NCBI RefSeq assembly: GCF_029542625.1
Contig: NZ_CP120733.1
Span: 1,240,001 to 1,304,000 of the forward strand
Length of the DNA stretch: 64,000 nt
Direction of reading: 5' to 3'
Source: Tepidibacter hydrothermalis
Lineage (GTDB): Bacteria; Bacillota; Clostridia; Peptostreptococcales; Peptostreptococcaceae
Part shown: in pieces, positions 26,773-35,104 of the stretch
How positions within the stretch are numbered: the stretch's first letter is position 1
Layout of the letters: every line of letters begins with the position of its first letter
The notes under the pieces: model-generated
The model's database searches: none
Seen by the model: only the letters and a program-made list of their open reading frames with translations
What the model was told of the DNA's origin: nothing
Made by a program: the position numbers and the translations under genes

Positions 26773-28653
26773 ATGAAAAATATAATAATAGGAACAGCAG
26801 GACATATAGATCATGGAAAAACAACTCTTATAAAATCTCTTACAGGAAGAGAGACTGATAGATTAAAGGAAGAACAAAAAAGGGGTATATCAATAGATTT
26901 AGGATTTACTTACTTTGATTTACCTAGTGGCAAAAGAGCTGGTATAGTAGATGTTCCAGGTCATGAGAAGTTTATAAAAAACATGTTAGCAGGTATATCT
27001 GGTATAGATATGGTTTTACTTGTTGTTGCTGCTGATGAAGGTGTTATGCCTCAGACTGTTGAGCATTTAGATATTATGAGTTTCTTGAATATAGAAAAAG
27101 GAATTATAGTAATAACAAAGTGTGATATGGTAGAAGATGATTTTTTAGAGCTTATAAAAGAAGATGTAAGGGAGAAGGTTCAAGATACTTTCTTAAAAGA
27201 TGTGTCTATAATAGAAGTTGATTCTATAAGCAAAAGAGGAATAGATGAATTAATAAGCGAAATTGATAGTATAAGTGATGAGGTTAAAAATAAAAACTTA
27301 AATGCTCAGCCTAGATTAAATATAGATAGAGCTTTTTCTGTTAAAGGATTTGGAACTGTAGTTACTGGTACATTAATAGAGGGAAGTATAGATGTAGATG
27401 ATACTTTAAATATATACCCTCAAAATAAGGGAACAAAGATTAGAAGTATACAAGTTCATGGAAAATCTGTAAAAACAGCTTATGCAGGCCAAAGAGTTGC
27501 TATAAATTTATCTAATATTAAAGTTGATGAAGTTGAAAGAGGAAATGTATTAGCTTATCCTGAATCATTAAGTGAATCTATGATGTTAGATGTTAAGCTT
27601 TCACTAGTTAAGCATTCTGATAGAATGGTAAAATACTGGGATAGAATAAGATTTTATCATGGTACTAGAGAAATTTTAGGAAGAATAGTTCCTATTGATA
27701 AAGAAGTTTTAAATCCAGGAGAAGAAGGGTATTGCCAAATAAGACTTGAAGAAACTATTGTGGCTAAGAATAAGGATATGTTCGTAATAAGATTCTATTC
27801 TCCTATGGAAACTATAGGTGGAGGAATTATACTTGATTCAAATCCTAAAAAACATAAAAGATTTGATATGGATGTTGTTAGTTCTCTTCAGCTAAAGGAG
27901 AAAGGCGATCTAAAAGAAATAATAGAAGAAATTATAAAAAAACATAGCAAAGAATATCCTGTTTTAAATGATATTGCTGTTTATATTGGTGAAAAAAGGG
28001 AAATAATACAACAAGAGATAGATGTTTTATGTGAACAAAGCAAGATCATGAATATAAACAATATATATATACACAAAAGTTTTTATGATGATTTAAAAAG
28101 TAATGTTGTAAGAGTATTATCTAATTTTCATAAAAACAATCCTCTTAAAAAAGGGATATCTAAAGAAGAATTAAGAACTAGAATAGAGAAAAATTTAAAG
28201 ACTAAAGATTTTGATATTTTATTAAATCTTATAGTAAAAGATGGCGATATAAAGATTGTAGACAATATATCTAGTCTGTATGATTTTGAAGTTGCATTTA
28301 ATAAGTCACAGTTAAATATACAAAAGGATATAGAAGCTAAGCTGAAAAATGACAAGTTAACACCTAGAAATATATCTGAAATTATACAAGATAGAAAAGA
28401 GTATCAAGAAGTTTTAGAAGCATTATTAGGAGATACACTTGTTATGGTTACTGAAGATATTGTATATCATAAGGAAAATTATGATATGGCAGTTGATATG
28501 GTCAAAAAATATTTGACAGAAAATAAGACTTTGACTTTATCGGAATTTAGGGATTTAATAGGTGCGAGTAGAAAGTATGCCATGGCCCTTTTAGAAGATT
28601 TTGATAGAAATAAAATAACAAGAAGACTAGGAGACAAAAGAATGCTTTTCTAG
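26773..28653 (+). CDS. selB: Selenocysteine-specific elongation factor
   Basis: 626 residues. EF-Tu-like G domain (GTAGHIDHGKTTLIKSLTG, DVPGHEKFIKNM, TKCDMVE), two beta-barrel domains, and a C-terminal set of winged helices (from about residue 375) that bind the SECIS hairpin. It delivers selenocysteyl-tRNA at UGA codons followed by such a hairpin. Ribosome site TAGGAGG. Confidence 0.97.
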   Translation: MKNIIIGTAGHIDHGKTTLIKSLTGRETDRLKEEQKRGISIDLGFTYFDLPSGKRAGIVDVPGHEKFIKNMLAGISGIDMVLLVVAADEGVMPQTVEHLDIMSFLNIEKGIIVITKCDMVEDDFLELIKEDVREKVQDTFLKDVSIIEVDSISKRGIDELISEIDSISDEVKNKNLNAQPRLNIDRAFSVKGFGTVVTGTLIEGSIDVDDTLNIYPQNKGTKIRSIQVHGKSVKTAYAGQRVAINLSNIKVDEVERGNVLAYPESLSESMMLDVKLSLVKHSDRMVKYWDRIRFYHGTREILGRIVPIDKEVLNPGEEGYCQIRLEETIVAKNKDMFVIRFYSPMETIGGGIILDSNPKKHKRFDMDVVSSLQLKEKGDLKEIIEEIIKKHSKEYPVLNDIAVYIGEKREIIQQEIDVLCEQSKIMNINNIYIHKSFYDDLKSNVVRVLSNFHKNNPLKKGISKEELRTRIEKNLKTKDFDILLNLIVKDGDIKIVDNISSLYDFEVAFNKSQLNIQKDIEAKLKNDKLTPRNISEIIQDRKEYQEVLEALLGDTLVMVTEDIVYHKENYDMAVDMVKKYLTENKTLTLSEFRDLIGASRKYAMALLEDFDRNKITRRLGDKRMLF

Positions 28654-28664
28654 GGGGAATGTTT

Positions 28665-29348
28665 ATGGTGAAAATATTAATAATAGATTCTCAGTTATTA
28701 TTAATAAAGGAAATAAAATATGCATTTGAACATGAAGAATATAAAATAGATAAAGTTTGCAACTCACAAGAGGCTTTAGGGAAAAACTATAGTGATTACG
28801 ATATAATAATAATAGATTCTGAAATAGGGAAAAAAGACGGATTTCAATTATGTAAAGAAATAAGGAATATATCGTCAGTACCTATAATAATGATAACCCC
28901 ACAAGGAGAAGACTATAAAAAAATAATGGCTCTTGAGATTGGAGCGGATGATTGTCTATCAAAGCCTGTTAATATATTAGAACTTAAGGCTAGAATAAAG
29001 GTTATATTAAGAAGAATTCAAAAAATCGAAGATGTAGGAGTGTCGTCTGAGTTCAAGGTTGGAAACTTTGAAATAAACACACTGGGTAGAAAAGTTATGT
29101 ACAAAAAAGAGTATATAAATTTAACAGGTAAAGAATTTGATTTATTATTATTTCTAATAACTAATCCGGGAGAAGTATTTGATAGAGAGTATTTACTTCA
29201 AAAAATATGGGGGTATGAATATTATGGAGATTTAAGGACTGTAGATGTTCATATAAGAAGACTTAGAGAAAAAATAGAAATGAACTCTTCAAGCCCTAGA
29301 TACATATTAACTAAATGGGGAAAGGGATATTACTTTAAAAAAAGTTAA
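28665..29348 (+). CDS. OmpR/PhoB-family response regulator (orphan)
   Basis: About 227 residues; the ATG at 28665 has the best spacing to AGGGGG (28652-28657). The receiver domain has the phospho-Asp (DIIIIDSEIG), Thr (IMITPQG) and Lys (CLSKPVN), but the N-terminal acidic pair is reduced to one Asp (ILIIDSQ instead of ILxVDDD). A C-terminal winged helix (LTGKEFDLLLFLITNPGEVF, RTVDVHIRRLREKIE) binds DNA. No histidine kinase is adjacent. It follows selB by 11 nt and precedes the GerM lipoprotein by 29 nt, so it may be co-transcribed with both. Targets unknown. Confidence 0.88.
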   Translation: MVKILIIDSQLLLIKEIKYAFEHEEYKIDKVCNSQEALGKNYSDYDIIIIDSEIGKKDGFQLCKEIRNISSVPIIMITPQGEDYKKIMALEIGADDCLSKPVNILELKARIKVILRRIQKIEDVGVSSEFKVGNFEINTLGRKVMYKKEYINLTGKEFDLLLFLITNPGEVFDREYLLQKIWGYEYYGDLRTVDVHIRRLREKIEMNSSSPRYILTKWGKGYYFKKS

Positions 29349-29377
29349 GAAATACCTATTTAGTTTAGGAGGTAAAT

Positions 29378-30280
29378 ATGAGAAAAAAAATATATTTTAT
29401 AATTATGATATCTGTTTTGATGATATTTGCAGCTGGATGCAATAATAAAGCATCAAACAGTGATATTGAAAAAGAAGAAGTTAAACTTTATTATACTAGT
29501 AATGATAATTCAAAAATAAACTGGATTACAAGACCAATTGAGTATATTAATGATGAAAAATATGAGGCCACTTTAAAAGCGTTATTAAATGGACCGTATT
29601 CTTCTGATATGGTTAGAAGTATAAATGAAAAAACAAAAATATTATCTATAAACAAAAAAAGTGATGTATTATATATAGATCTATCTAAAGAATTTTTTAA
29701 CTTTAAATCAGATGTTGATGAAGTTAATTCTGTGATAACTATTAGTAATACTTTAAACCAATTTGAAGAAATAAATGGAATAGAAATAAAAATTGAAGGT
29801 AAAGATTTGATATCTCCTGATGGTGAAAGATATGGATTGTTAAAAGAATTTGATTTAACGGATGAGAAAAGTGCTGCTCTTACTCTATACCTTCCAGATG
29901 AAAACTTGGAATACCTTGTTCCTATTAAAAAGAATGTTGTGATTAAAGAGGGAGAGATAATAGGTGAAAAAGTTATCCAAGAGCTTATAAATGAATCTGA
30001 TAAACAAGGTTATAATGTAGTACCTAAGGGAACTAAATTATTAAACTATTCACAAGATAATGGAATAGCTACAGTAGACTTAAGTCAAGAATTTATAAAA
30101 AATTCAAGTGGTGGTTCAATAGCACAGACTATGGCTATATACAGCATAGTGAGTTCTTTAACAGAATTTGAAAATATAAATAGTGTATTATTTTTAATAG
30201 ATGGAAAAAGTGTAGAAGATTTTTCTCATTATGAATTTAATAAACCTTTTTCTAGGGATGAAAGCTTGATAAAGCATTAA
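29378..30280 (+). CDS. GerM-domain (GerMN) spore-type lipoprotein
   Basis: 300 residues. Lipoprotein signal with lipobox FAAGC (Cys21), then two GerMN repeats (about 35-150 and 165-285; VKLYYTSNDNSKINWITRP and ALTLYLPDENLEYLVPIKK). GerM in Bacillus is a sporulation lipoprotein that stabilises the engulfment channel complex; many vegetative lipoproteins also carry the domain. Ribosome site TTAGGAGG. Confidence 0.87.
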   Translation: MRKKIYFIIMISVLMIFAAGCNNKASNSDIEKEEVKLYYTSNDNSKINWITRPIEYINDEKYEATLKALLNGPYSSDMVRSINEKTKILSINKKSDVLYIDLSKEFFNFKSDVDEVNSVITISNTLNQFEEINGIEIKIEGKDLISPDGERYGLLKEFDLTDEKSAALTLYLPDENLEYLVPIKKNVVIKEGEIIGEKVIQELINESDKQGYNVVPKGTKLLNYSQDNGIATVDLSQEFIKNSSGGSIAQTMAIYSIVSSLTEFENINSVLFLIDGKSVEDFSHYEFNKPFSRDESLIKH

Positions 30281-30318
30281 TTAAAAGCCATATGAATTTT
30301 AATTCATATGGCTTTTAA
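30281..30318 (+). terminator. Intrinsic-terminator-like palindrome after the GerM gene
   Basis: TTAAAAGCCATATGAATT pairs perfectly with AATTCATATGGCTTTTAA; the T-run is formed by the right arm. Confidence 0.75.
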
Positions 30319-30391
30319 ATGGATTACAAAGTATAAAGTATAAGGGGGAAAGAGACCTGCATTAAGTTGTTTGATGGACAGGTTGGAGTAT

Positions 30392-31111
30392 ATGAAAAAA
30401 ATGAAATGGCAGATTAAACTAGGAAGTATGTTACTGATATTATCAGCTGTATTGTATTATATAAATTATGTTATATTTCATGATCTTCACCATATGTTTT
30501 TATTTTTCTTAGAAGATTTAGCATTTATACCTATAGAAGTTCTTGTTGTAACAATGATTATTGATAGAGTTATTGAAAAAAGAGAGAAACAACATCTCAT
30601 TCAAAAACTAAATATAATTATAGGAGTATTTTTTACTGAGGCTGGAACAGAAATATTGAAGTTTTGTGCAAGTAATGATGAAAATGTAGGGGATATAAAA
30701 GATGAGTTGATTATTACAAATAGTTGGTCAGATTCTGATTTTAATAAGGCTACAAAACTTATAAATAATCATAAATATTCTATAAAAATAGAAGATGTTG
30801 ATCTTGAAAAGGTAAAGTCTTTTCTTGTAAGTAAAAAAGATTTTACAATGAGGCTTTTAGAAAACCCTAATTTAATTGAGCATGAAACTTTTACAGAATT
30901 ATTGAATTCTATATTACATCTAGAGCAGGAGCTTATAAGTAGAGATATATCTACTCTATCTAAAGATGATATAGATCATATGGAAATTGATATTAAAAGG
31001 GTATATAAATACATATTAATTGAATGGGTATATTATATGAGACATTTAAAAAAGAAATATCCTTATTTATTTGTAACTGCTATTGATAATAATCCGTTCA
31101 AGAAAATTTAA
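30392..31111 (+). CDS. Conserved two-TM membrane protein of unknown function
   Basis: About 239 residues. Two membrane spans lie at the N-terminus (IKLGSMLLILSAVLYYINYV and IPIEVLVVTMIIDRVIE regions), followed by a cytoplasmic alpha-helical domain of about 170 residues rich in charged residues. The start is uncertain: ATGs at 30374, 30392 and 30401 are in frame, and none has ideal spacing; GGTTGGAG precedes 30392 closely. I recall similar proteins in other Clostridia, with no assigned function. It has its own terminator. Confidence 0.75.
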   Translation: MKKMKWQIKLGSMLLILSAVLYYINYVIFHDLHHMFLFFLEDLAFIPIEVLVVTMIIDRVIEKREKQHLIQKLNIIIGVFFTEAGTEILKFCASNDENVGDIKDELIITNSWSDSDFNKATKLINNHKYSIKIEDVDLEKVKSFLVSKKDFTMRLLENPNLIEHETFTELLNSILHLEQELISRDISTLSKDDIDHMEIDIKRVYKYILIEWVYYMRHLKKKYPYLFVTAIDNNPFKKI

Positions 31112-31142
31112 AAATATAATTAAATATAATAAAAATATATTT

Positions 31143-31182
31143 AGACTGTTGGCAGAGCTGTGCCAACAGTCTTCTTTATTTT
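31143..31182 (+). terminator. Intrinsic terminator
   Basis: AGACTGTTGGCA (31143-31154) pairs with TGCCAACAGTCT (31161-31172), then TCTTTATTTT. Confidence 0.88.
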
Positions 31183-31192
31183 ATAGGAAATT

Positions 31193-31212
31193 ATAGCAGC
31201 TAGACGAATTTT
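31193..31212 (-). repeat. Repeat family B, terminal fragment
   Basis: TAGACGAATTTTTT, the outer end of family B in reverse orientation, is present without the rest of the element. It sits right before the blaI-like promoter. Confidence 0.45.
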
Positions 31213-31224
31213 TTATTTAATCTA

Positions 31225-31276
31225 TTGACTTTTTGTAATTACAACTGTAATATATAGATGTAATTACAATTGTAAT
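31225..31276 (+). promoter_or_regulatory. Promoter with two BlaI-type operators
   Basis: TTGACT (31225-31230) and TAATAT (31248-31253) are 17 nt apart. Two palindromes of the BlaI/MecI operator form TACAnnTGTA flank or overlap the -10 region: TTACAACTGTAA (31239-31250) and ATTACAATTGTAAT (31263-31276). This supports autorepression of the following pair. Confidence 0.82.
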
Positions 31277-31291
31277 AGAAAGGGTGACTTT

Positions 31292-31669
31292 ATGAAACAA
31301 ATACCTAAAATTTCAGATGCAGAGTATGAAATTATGAAAATTATATGGAAAAATGAGCCTCTTAAAGCTAGTGAGATTGTTGAACTTGTGGATACTGAAT
31401 GCTGGAATGAAAACACTATAAGAACCATGGTAAATAGGCTTTTAAAAAAAGGTGCTATAGGATATGAAAAAAAGGGAAAGGCATATTTTTATCATTCTAT
31501 TGTAAGTGAAACGGAATACAGAAAGTATGAAGGCACTAACTTTTTAAAAAAACTTTATAGTGGATCACTTAGTGCAATGTTTGCAAATTTTGTACACGAT
31601 GAAAATGTATCAAAAGATGATCTTAAAGAATTAAAAGGGATTCTAGAAAAGGAACTCAAAGATGAATAG
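31292..31669 (+). CDS. blaI: BlaI/MecI-family transcriptional repressor
   Basis: A 125-residue Penicillinase_R protein: ISDAEYEIMKIIWKNEPLKASEIVEL winged helix, NTIRTMVNRLLKKGAIGYEKKGKAYFYH, and a C-terminal dimerisation helix. Repressors of this type are cleaved after the BlaR1 sensor is activated. Its stop overlaps the start of the sensor gene by 8 nt. No beta-lactamase gene is visible nearby, so the regulon is unknown. Confidence 0.93.
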   Translation: MKQIPKISDAEYEIMKIIWKNEPLKASEIVELVDTECWNENTIRTMVNRLLKKGAIGYEKKGKAYFYHSIVSETEYRKYEGTNFLKKLYSGSLSAMFANFVHDENVSKDDLKELKGILEKELKDE

Positions 31670-33803
31670 TTTTATTACTTTAATTGCTATTATGTCGTTA
31701 AAAGCTTCTGTACTAGTGGGAGTTATTTTAGTAGCTAAAAAGATTTTGGGGAATATATTAACTCCGTCACAGCATTACATAATCTGGATAATGATATTTT
31801 TTGTATTGAGTATTCCAAGACTCCCTCAAACAAATATAAGTGCATATAATCTTATAGACTCTACTCATAATGTATCCAATGTGTTAAATGCTGAAAAAAT
31901 GTTTATTGAGAGTATAAAAGATGAAAAAGCAAATAGTGTATTATTTGAGGAGAAAGATAGCAATTTGCAAGAAAAAAGCCAAGGTGGAGTTGAGGAAACT
32001 CAGGTTATTAATACTAGTAAAAATAGTTTTGATATTTTAGAGAATTGGATGTTTATTTTATGGATATTTGGATTTTCTGTTTATGCATTTATATCTGTAT
32101 TGAGGATGTACTCATCTGTTAATATGGCAAAAAAGGAAATAGAATATGGAAATTTTGAACTTGAAGAAATGTTGAATGAATGTAGGGGAAAGTTGAAAAT
32201 TAAGAAAGAAGTGAAATTGGTATTTTCAAATGAATTTGGTGTGCCGTGCATATTTGGAGTATTAAGGCCTGTAATATTCATACCTGAAAGTCTTAGGAAT
32301 ATGGATGAAAACAAACTTAGAATGATTATACTTCACGAATTAGCTCATTTTAAAAGAAATGATATCGTTGTAAAGGTAGTTGTTCTTTTGTATCAGTGGG
32401 TGTATTGGTTTAATCCTATATTAATACTAGCCTTTCAAAAAATGAAAAATGATATGGAACCAGCGTGTGACTATATGGTGTTAAAAAATATAGAAAAAAA
32501 TGAACGAGCTGAGTATGGAAGAGCACTTTTACATGTTCTTGAAAAATTATCAGTAGAGAGGTATCCAATATCTGTTGGAATAGCAGAGAGTAAAAAAGAA
32601 CTTAGGAGGAGGATAATATTGATAGGAAGATATAAGAAAAAATCAAAATTGGCTATTATTAATGGAATACTAGTAATGCTACTTATTGGATGTAGTTTTG
32701 CAAGTGATCCTAATGCAGATGCACAAAACAGTGGGTTTTCAGATAATAATAACACTATAGTTGATGATATGAATAAAAAACAGATAACTGAAGAGGTTGC
32801 AAAAAGCATTTATAATAACAAAGATAAAATGTTAGGGAGTGATGGTGGAGATGCTTTAAAGGATTATAAACCATATGTATCTACATATTACTTTGATACA
32901 AAGGGTGCTACTCTAGAGCAGAACCTTATGGACATGGTTGGGGAATTAGTATATCCAATAAAATCATCAAAGATGAGTAGAGCTCTTTATATTTATAAAG
33001 ATTCTACTGGTAAAATTCTAGATATTAAAATAGATGGATTTGATGGAACTGTTAGTGACTTTTATAGAAATACTGAATATATAGTGAACTTTTACAATAG
33101 AAAAAGTGGAATACGTGTTGACAAGAATATGACTGCAGATGAAATTGTTGGATTCACAGGAGATGAAGTTGATGATTTTCAAAAAAAGTTTGATACAGGA
33201 AAACCATCTGTAATAGCTAAAAATAGAAGTGGCTTAACAGAAGTTTACTATTATCCAGTTTATTTTGAGGAAGGGATAGAGCCTATGGCTGGAATTTATA
33301 TTTTAAGTAAAGATTCAAAGATACTTAACATAAAAGTAGATGAGCCAAACTTCTTGTTCGATAGACTTAAAGAACATTTTGGAAAATCTATACCAACAGG
33401 GTCTTTCTTAGAACCTGAGAAAATTAATGTATATTCTGAAGAAAAAAAGACTTATGGTCAAGATGATATTATGTATATGAAGTTGATGGAAAGCTTCAGA
33501 ACTAGCCTTGCAGATGAGGCTAATCCACTAAGAGTAGATGACTTAAATAAACACATTAAAGATATAAAAAAAGGTAAAGATGCAGGTATTGAGTTGGTAT
33601 ACCCTAAGACTATGAAGATAATGTATCCTGATATTGAAGGAAATCCAATAACATATGAATTTGACTCTATATTTGTTACTGCTGATGAGTATACTCCAAT
33701 GATGGCATTTGGAATAAAAGGAGATTACGGAACCGCTCCTATTTACATGGCAGATAAAAATCCACTGGTTGAACTTATAAGAAACAAGTCAAAGATTAAA
33801 TAG
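31662..33803 (+). CDS. BlaR1-like M56 metalloprotease with an unusual C-terminal sensor region
   Basis: 713 residues. Membrane spans near 5-24, 36-52 and 128-148 frame an M56 protease domain with HELAH at 225-229 (zinc site), and a fourth span with a lipobox-like Cys (MLLIGCSFAS, about 331-346). The last 365 residues face outwards and do not show the penicillin-binding STxK / SxN / KTG motifs of BlaR1; they seem to hold two repeated alpha/beta units (SRALYIYKDSTGKILDIKI; AGIYILSKDSKILNIKV). So it probably senses something other than a beta-lactam. Ligand and target genes unknown. Confidence 0.88.
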   Translation: MNSFITLIAIMSLKASVLVGVILVAKKILGNILTPSQHYIIWIMIFFVLSIPRLPQTNISAYNLIDSTHNVSNVLNAEKMFIESIKDEKANSVLFEEKDSNLQEKSQGGVEETQVINTSKNSFDILENWMFILWIFGFSVYAFISVLRMYSSVNMAKKEIEYGNFELEEMLNECRGKLKIKKEVKLVFSNEFGVPCIFGVLRPVIFIPESLRNMDENKLRMIILHELAHFKRNDIVVKVVVLLYQWVYWFNPILILAFQKMKNDMEPACDYMVLKNIEKNERAEYGRALLHVLEKLSVERYPISVGIAESKKELRRRIILIGRYKKKSKLAIINGILVMLLIGCSFASDPNADAQNSGFSDNNNTIVDDMNKKQITEEVAKSIYNNKDKMLGSDGGDALKDYKPYVSTYYFDTKGATLEQNLMDMVGELVYPIKSSKMSRALYIYKDSTGKILDIKIDGFDGTVSDFYRNTEYIVNFYNRKSGIRVDKNMTADEIVGFTGDEVDDFQKKFDTGKPSVIAKNRSGLTEVYYYPVYFEEGIEPMAGIYILSKDSKILNIKVDEPNFLFDRLKEHFGKSIPTGSFLEPEKINVYSEEKKTYGQDDIMYMKLMESFRTSLADEANPLRVDDLNKHIKDIKKGKDAGIELVYPKTMKIMYPDIEGNPITYEFDSIFVTADEYTPMMAFGIKGDYGTAPIYMADKNPLVELIRNKSKIK

Positions 33804-34054
33804 TATGGGAATATATGCTATTAAAAAAATAAATAGAATTTTATTTTTATTTTAGGACATACTATATAAGAAAATTAAATAATCTTGCATATAAATATTA
33901 GCAAAGCTAGTATAGAAATATATTATATTTCTATCTAGCTTTATTAATGTTTTTAATCACAACCGTCAAAATGTAAGCAAAAATGACAAAAAATACTTGC
34001 AAAAATACAGTATCCATGTTATTATATAAATGTGCCAAGGGAAAGGCATAACAT

Positions 34055-34151
34055 GGGAGTAGATGGTGGCTGGTGTTGCCTCTGGTCTTCAAAACCAGTT
34101 CGGGGAGTTAAGAGCTTCCTGGGTAGGTTCGATTCCTACATATTCCCGCCA
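34055..34151 (+). tRNA. selC: tRNA-Sec (anticodon UCA)
   Basis: A 97-nt gene. The anticodon stem-loop CTGGT-CTTCAAA-ACCAG shows anticodon TCA. It has the long variable arm (from TTCGGGGAG to CTTCCTGGG), T arm GTAGG-TTCGATT-CCTAC, the extended acceptor stem typical of tRNA-Sec, discriminator G and an encoded CCA. It sits 5.4 kb downstream of selB, with a TATAAA-like promoter upstream. Confidence 0.96.
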
Positions 34152-34166
34152 ATTATAAGTAATAAG

Positions 34167-34209
34167 AAATGGTTCCAACATAATTATGTTGGAACCATTT
34201 TTTATTTTT
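34167..34209 (+). terminator. Intrinsic terminator of tRNA-Sec
   Basis: AAATGGTTCCAACATAAT pairs with TATGTTGGAACCATTT, followed by a T-rich tail. Confidence 0.9.
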
Positions 34210-34343
34210 GATTTTTTATTAAGCACCATTTTATATAAATCATCAAATGATTGTGATATTGGTACTAACAATAACATATTATTTAGAAGATGGAACCGAA
34301 ATTAAAATAAAGCAACTAAGAAATAATATCTTGGGGGGATACT

Positions 34344-34787
34344 ATGGTGCTACTTAAGAGGTTGATTTTATTTTTAATAGGTGGAAGCATATATTACTCG
34401 GTAGAAATATTGTATGATGGAACAAGCCATTGTAGCATGTTTATACTTGGTGGCTTGTGTTTTTTAATAGGAGGGTTGATAAATGAATATTCACCTAAAC
34501 TTAAAATATGGAAACAGTCAGTTATAATAACAACTGTAATAGTTATATTTGAGTATTTTACAGGGGTGCTAGTAAATATTAAATTGGGATTAGGAATATG
34601 GGATTACTCAAATATGCCATTTAATTTACACGGTCAAATATGTCTTACATTTGTGGTTATATGGTATTTTTTATTTTGTCCACTCATTATATGGTTTGAT
34701 GATTATTTAAGATGGAAGTTGTTTGGTGAGAAACAAGTTAAAAAAAGTTTGTTTAGTATATATAAAGACTTAATTATGTTTAAGTAA
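34344..34787 (+). CDS. CmpB-like putative ABC transporter permease (PF06541-type membrane protein)
   Basis: 147 residues with four predicted membrane spans (about 5-25, 30-46, 57-78, 97-118). The signature GxWDYSxMPFNLHGQICL is that of the putative ABC-transporter type IV/CmpB family. No ATPase gene is adjacent, and the true role of the family is unclear. ATG 34344 follows TTGGGGGG. Monocistronic with its own terminator. Confidence 0.75.
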   Translation: MVLLKRLILFLIGGSIYYSVEILYDGTSHCSMFILGGLCFLIGGLINEYSPKLKIWKQSVIITTVIVIFEYFTGVLVNIKLGLGIWDYSNMPFNLHGQICLTFVVIWYFLFCPLIIWFDDYLRWKLFGEKQVKKSLFSIYKDLIMFK

Positions 34788-34840
34788 AAGTATGATTTCA
34801 CAGACTTTCAACTCTAAATATTTCCGTTAATGAAAAAAAC

Positions 34841-34877
34841 AACGGTTACAGCTATTTAGCTTGTAGCCGTTTTTTTT
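34841..34877 (+). terminator. Intrinsic terminator
   Basis: AACGGTTACAGC pairs imperfectly with GCTTGTAGCCGTT (two mismatches) and is followed by eight T. The rest of the 34788-35104 gap is AT-rich promoter DNA for the sigma-54 activator gene, without a visible gene. Confidence 0.8.
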
Positions 34878-35104
34878 ATTCGCAAAAATACCTCTTTTTT
34901 AATATCTGTAATCAATTCTAACTAATACTTCAACCCTACATTTTTAGTAATTTATACCTTGTATTTTTTAGTATTCACTATGATTGATTTTAAATTTAAA
35001 AAATAGTTAATTTGTAATAAACTAATGCATAAAATATATATGACACATATAAATATATAAAAAATTATTAGAAAGTAAGTTTAGGGGCTTAGGGGGGGGA
35101 TGGA

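Noticed and set aside
34089-34277. Reverse-strand frame of 62 codons overlapping tRNA-Sec
   Set aside because: It lies across the tRNA and its terminator and has no ribosome site.
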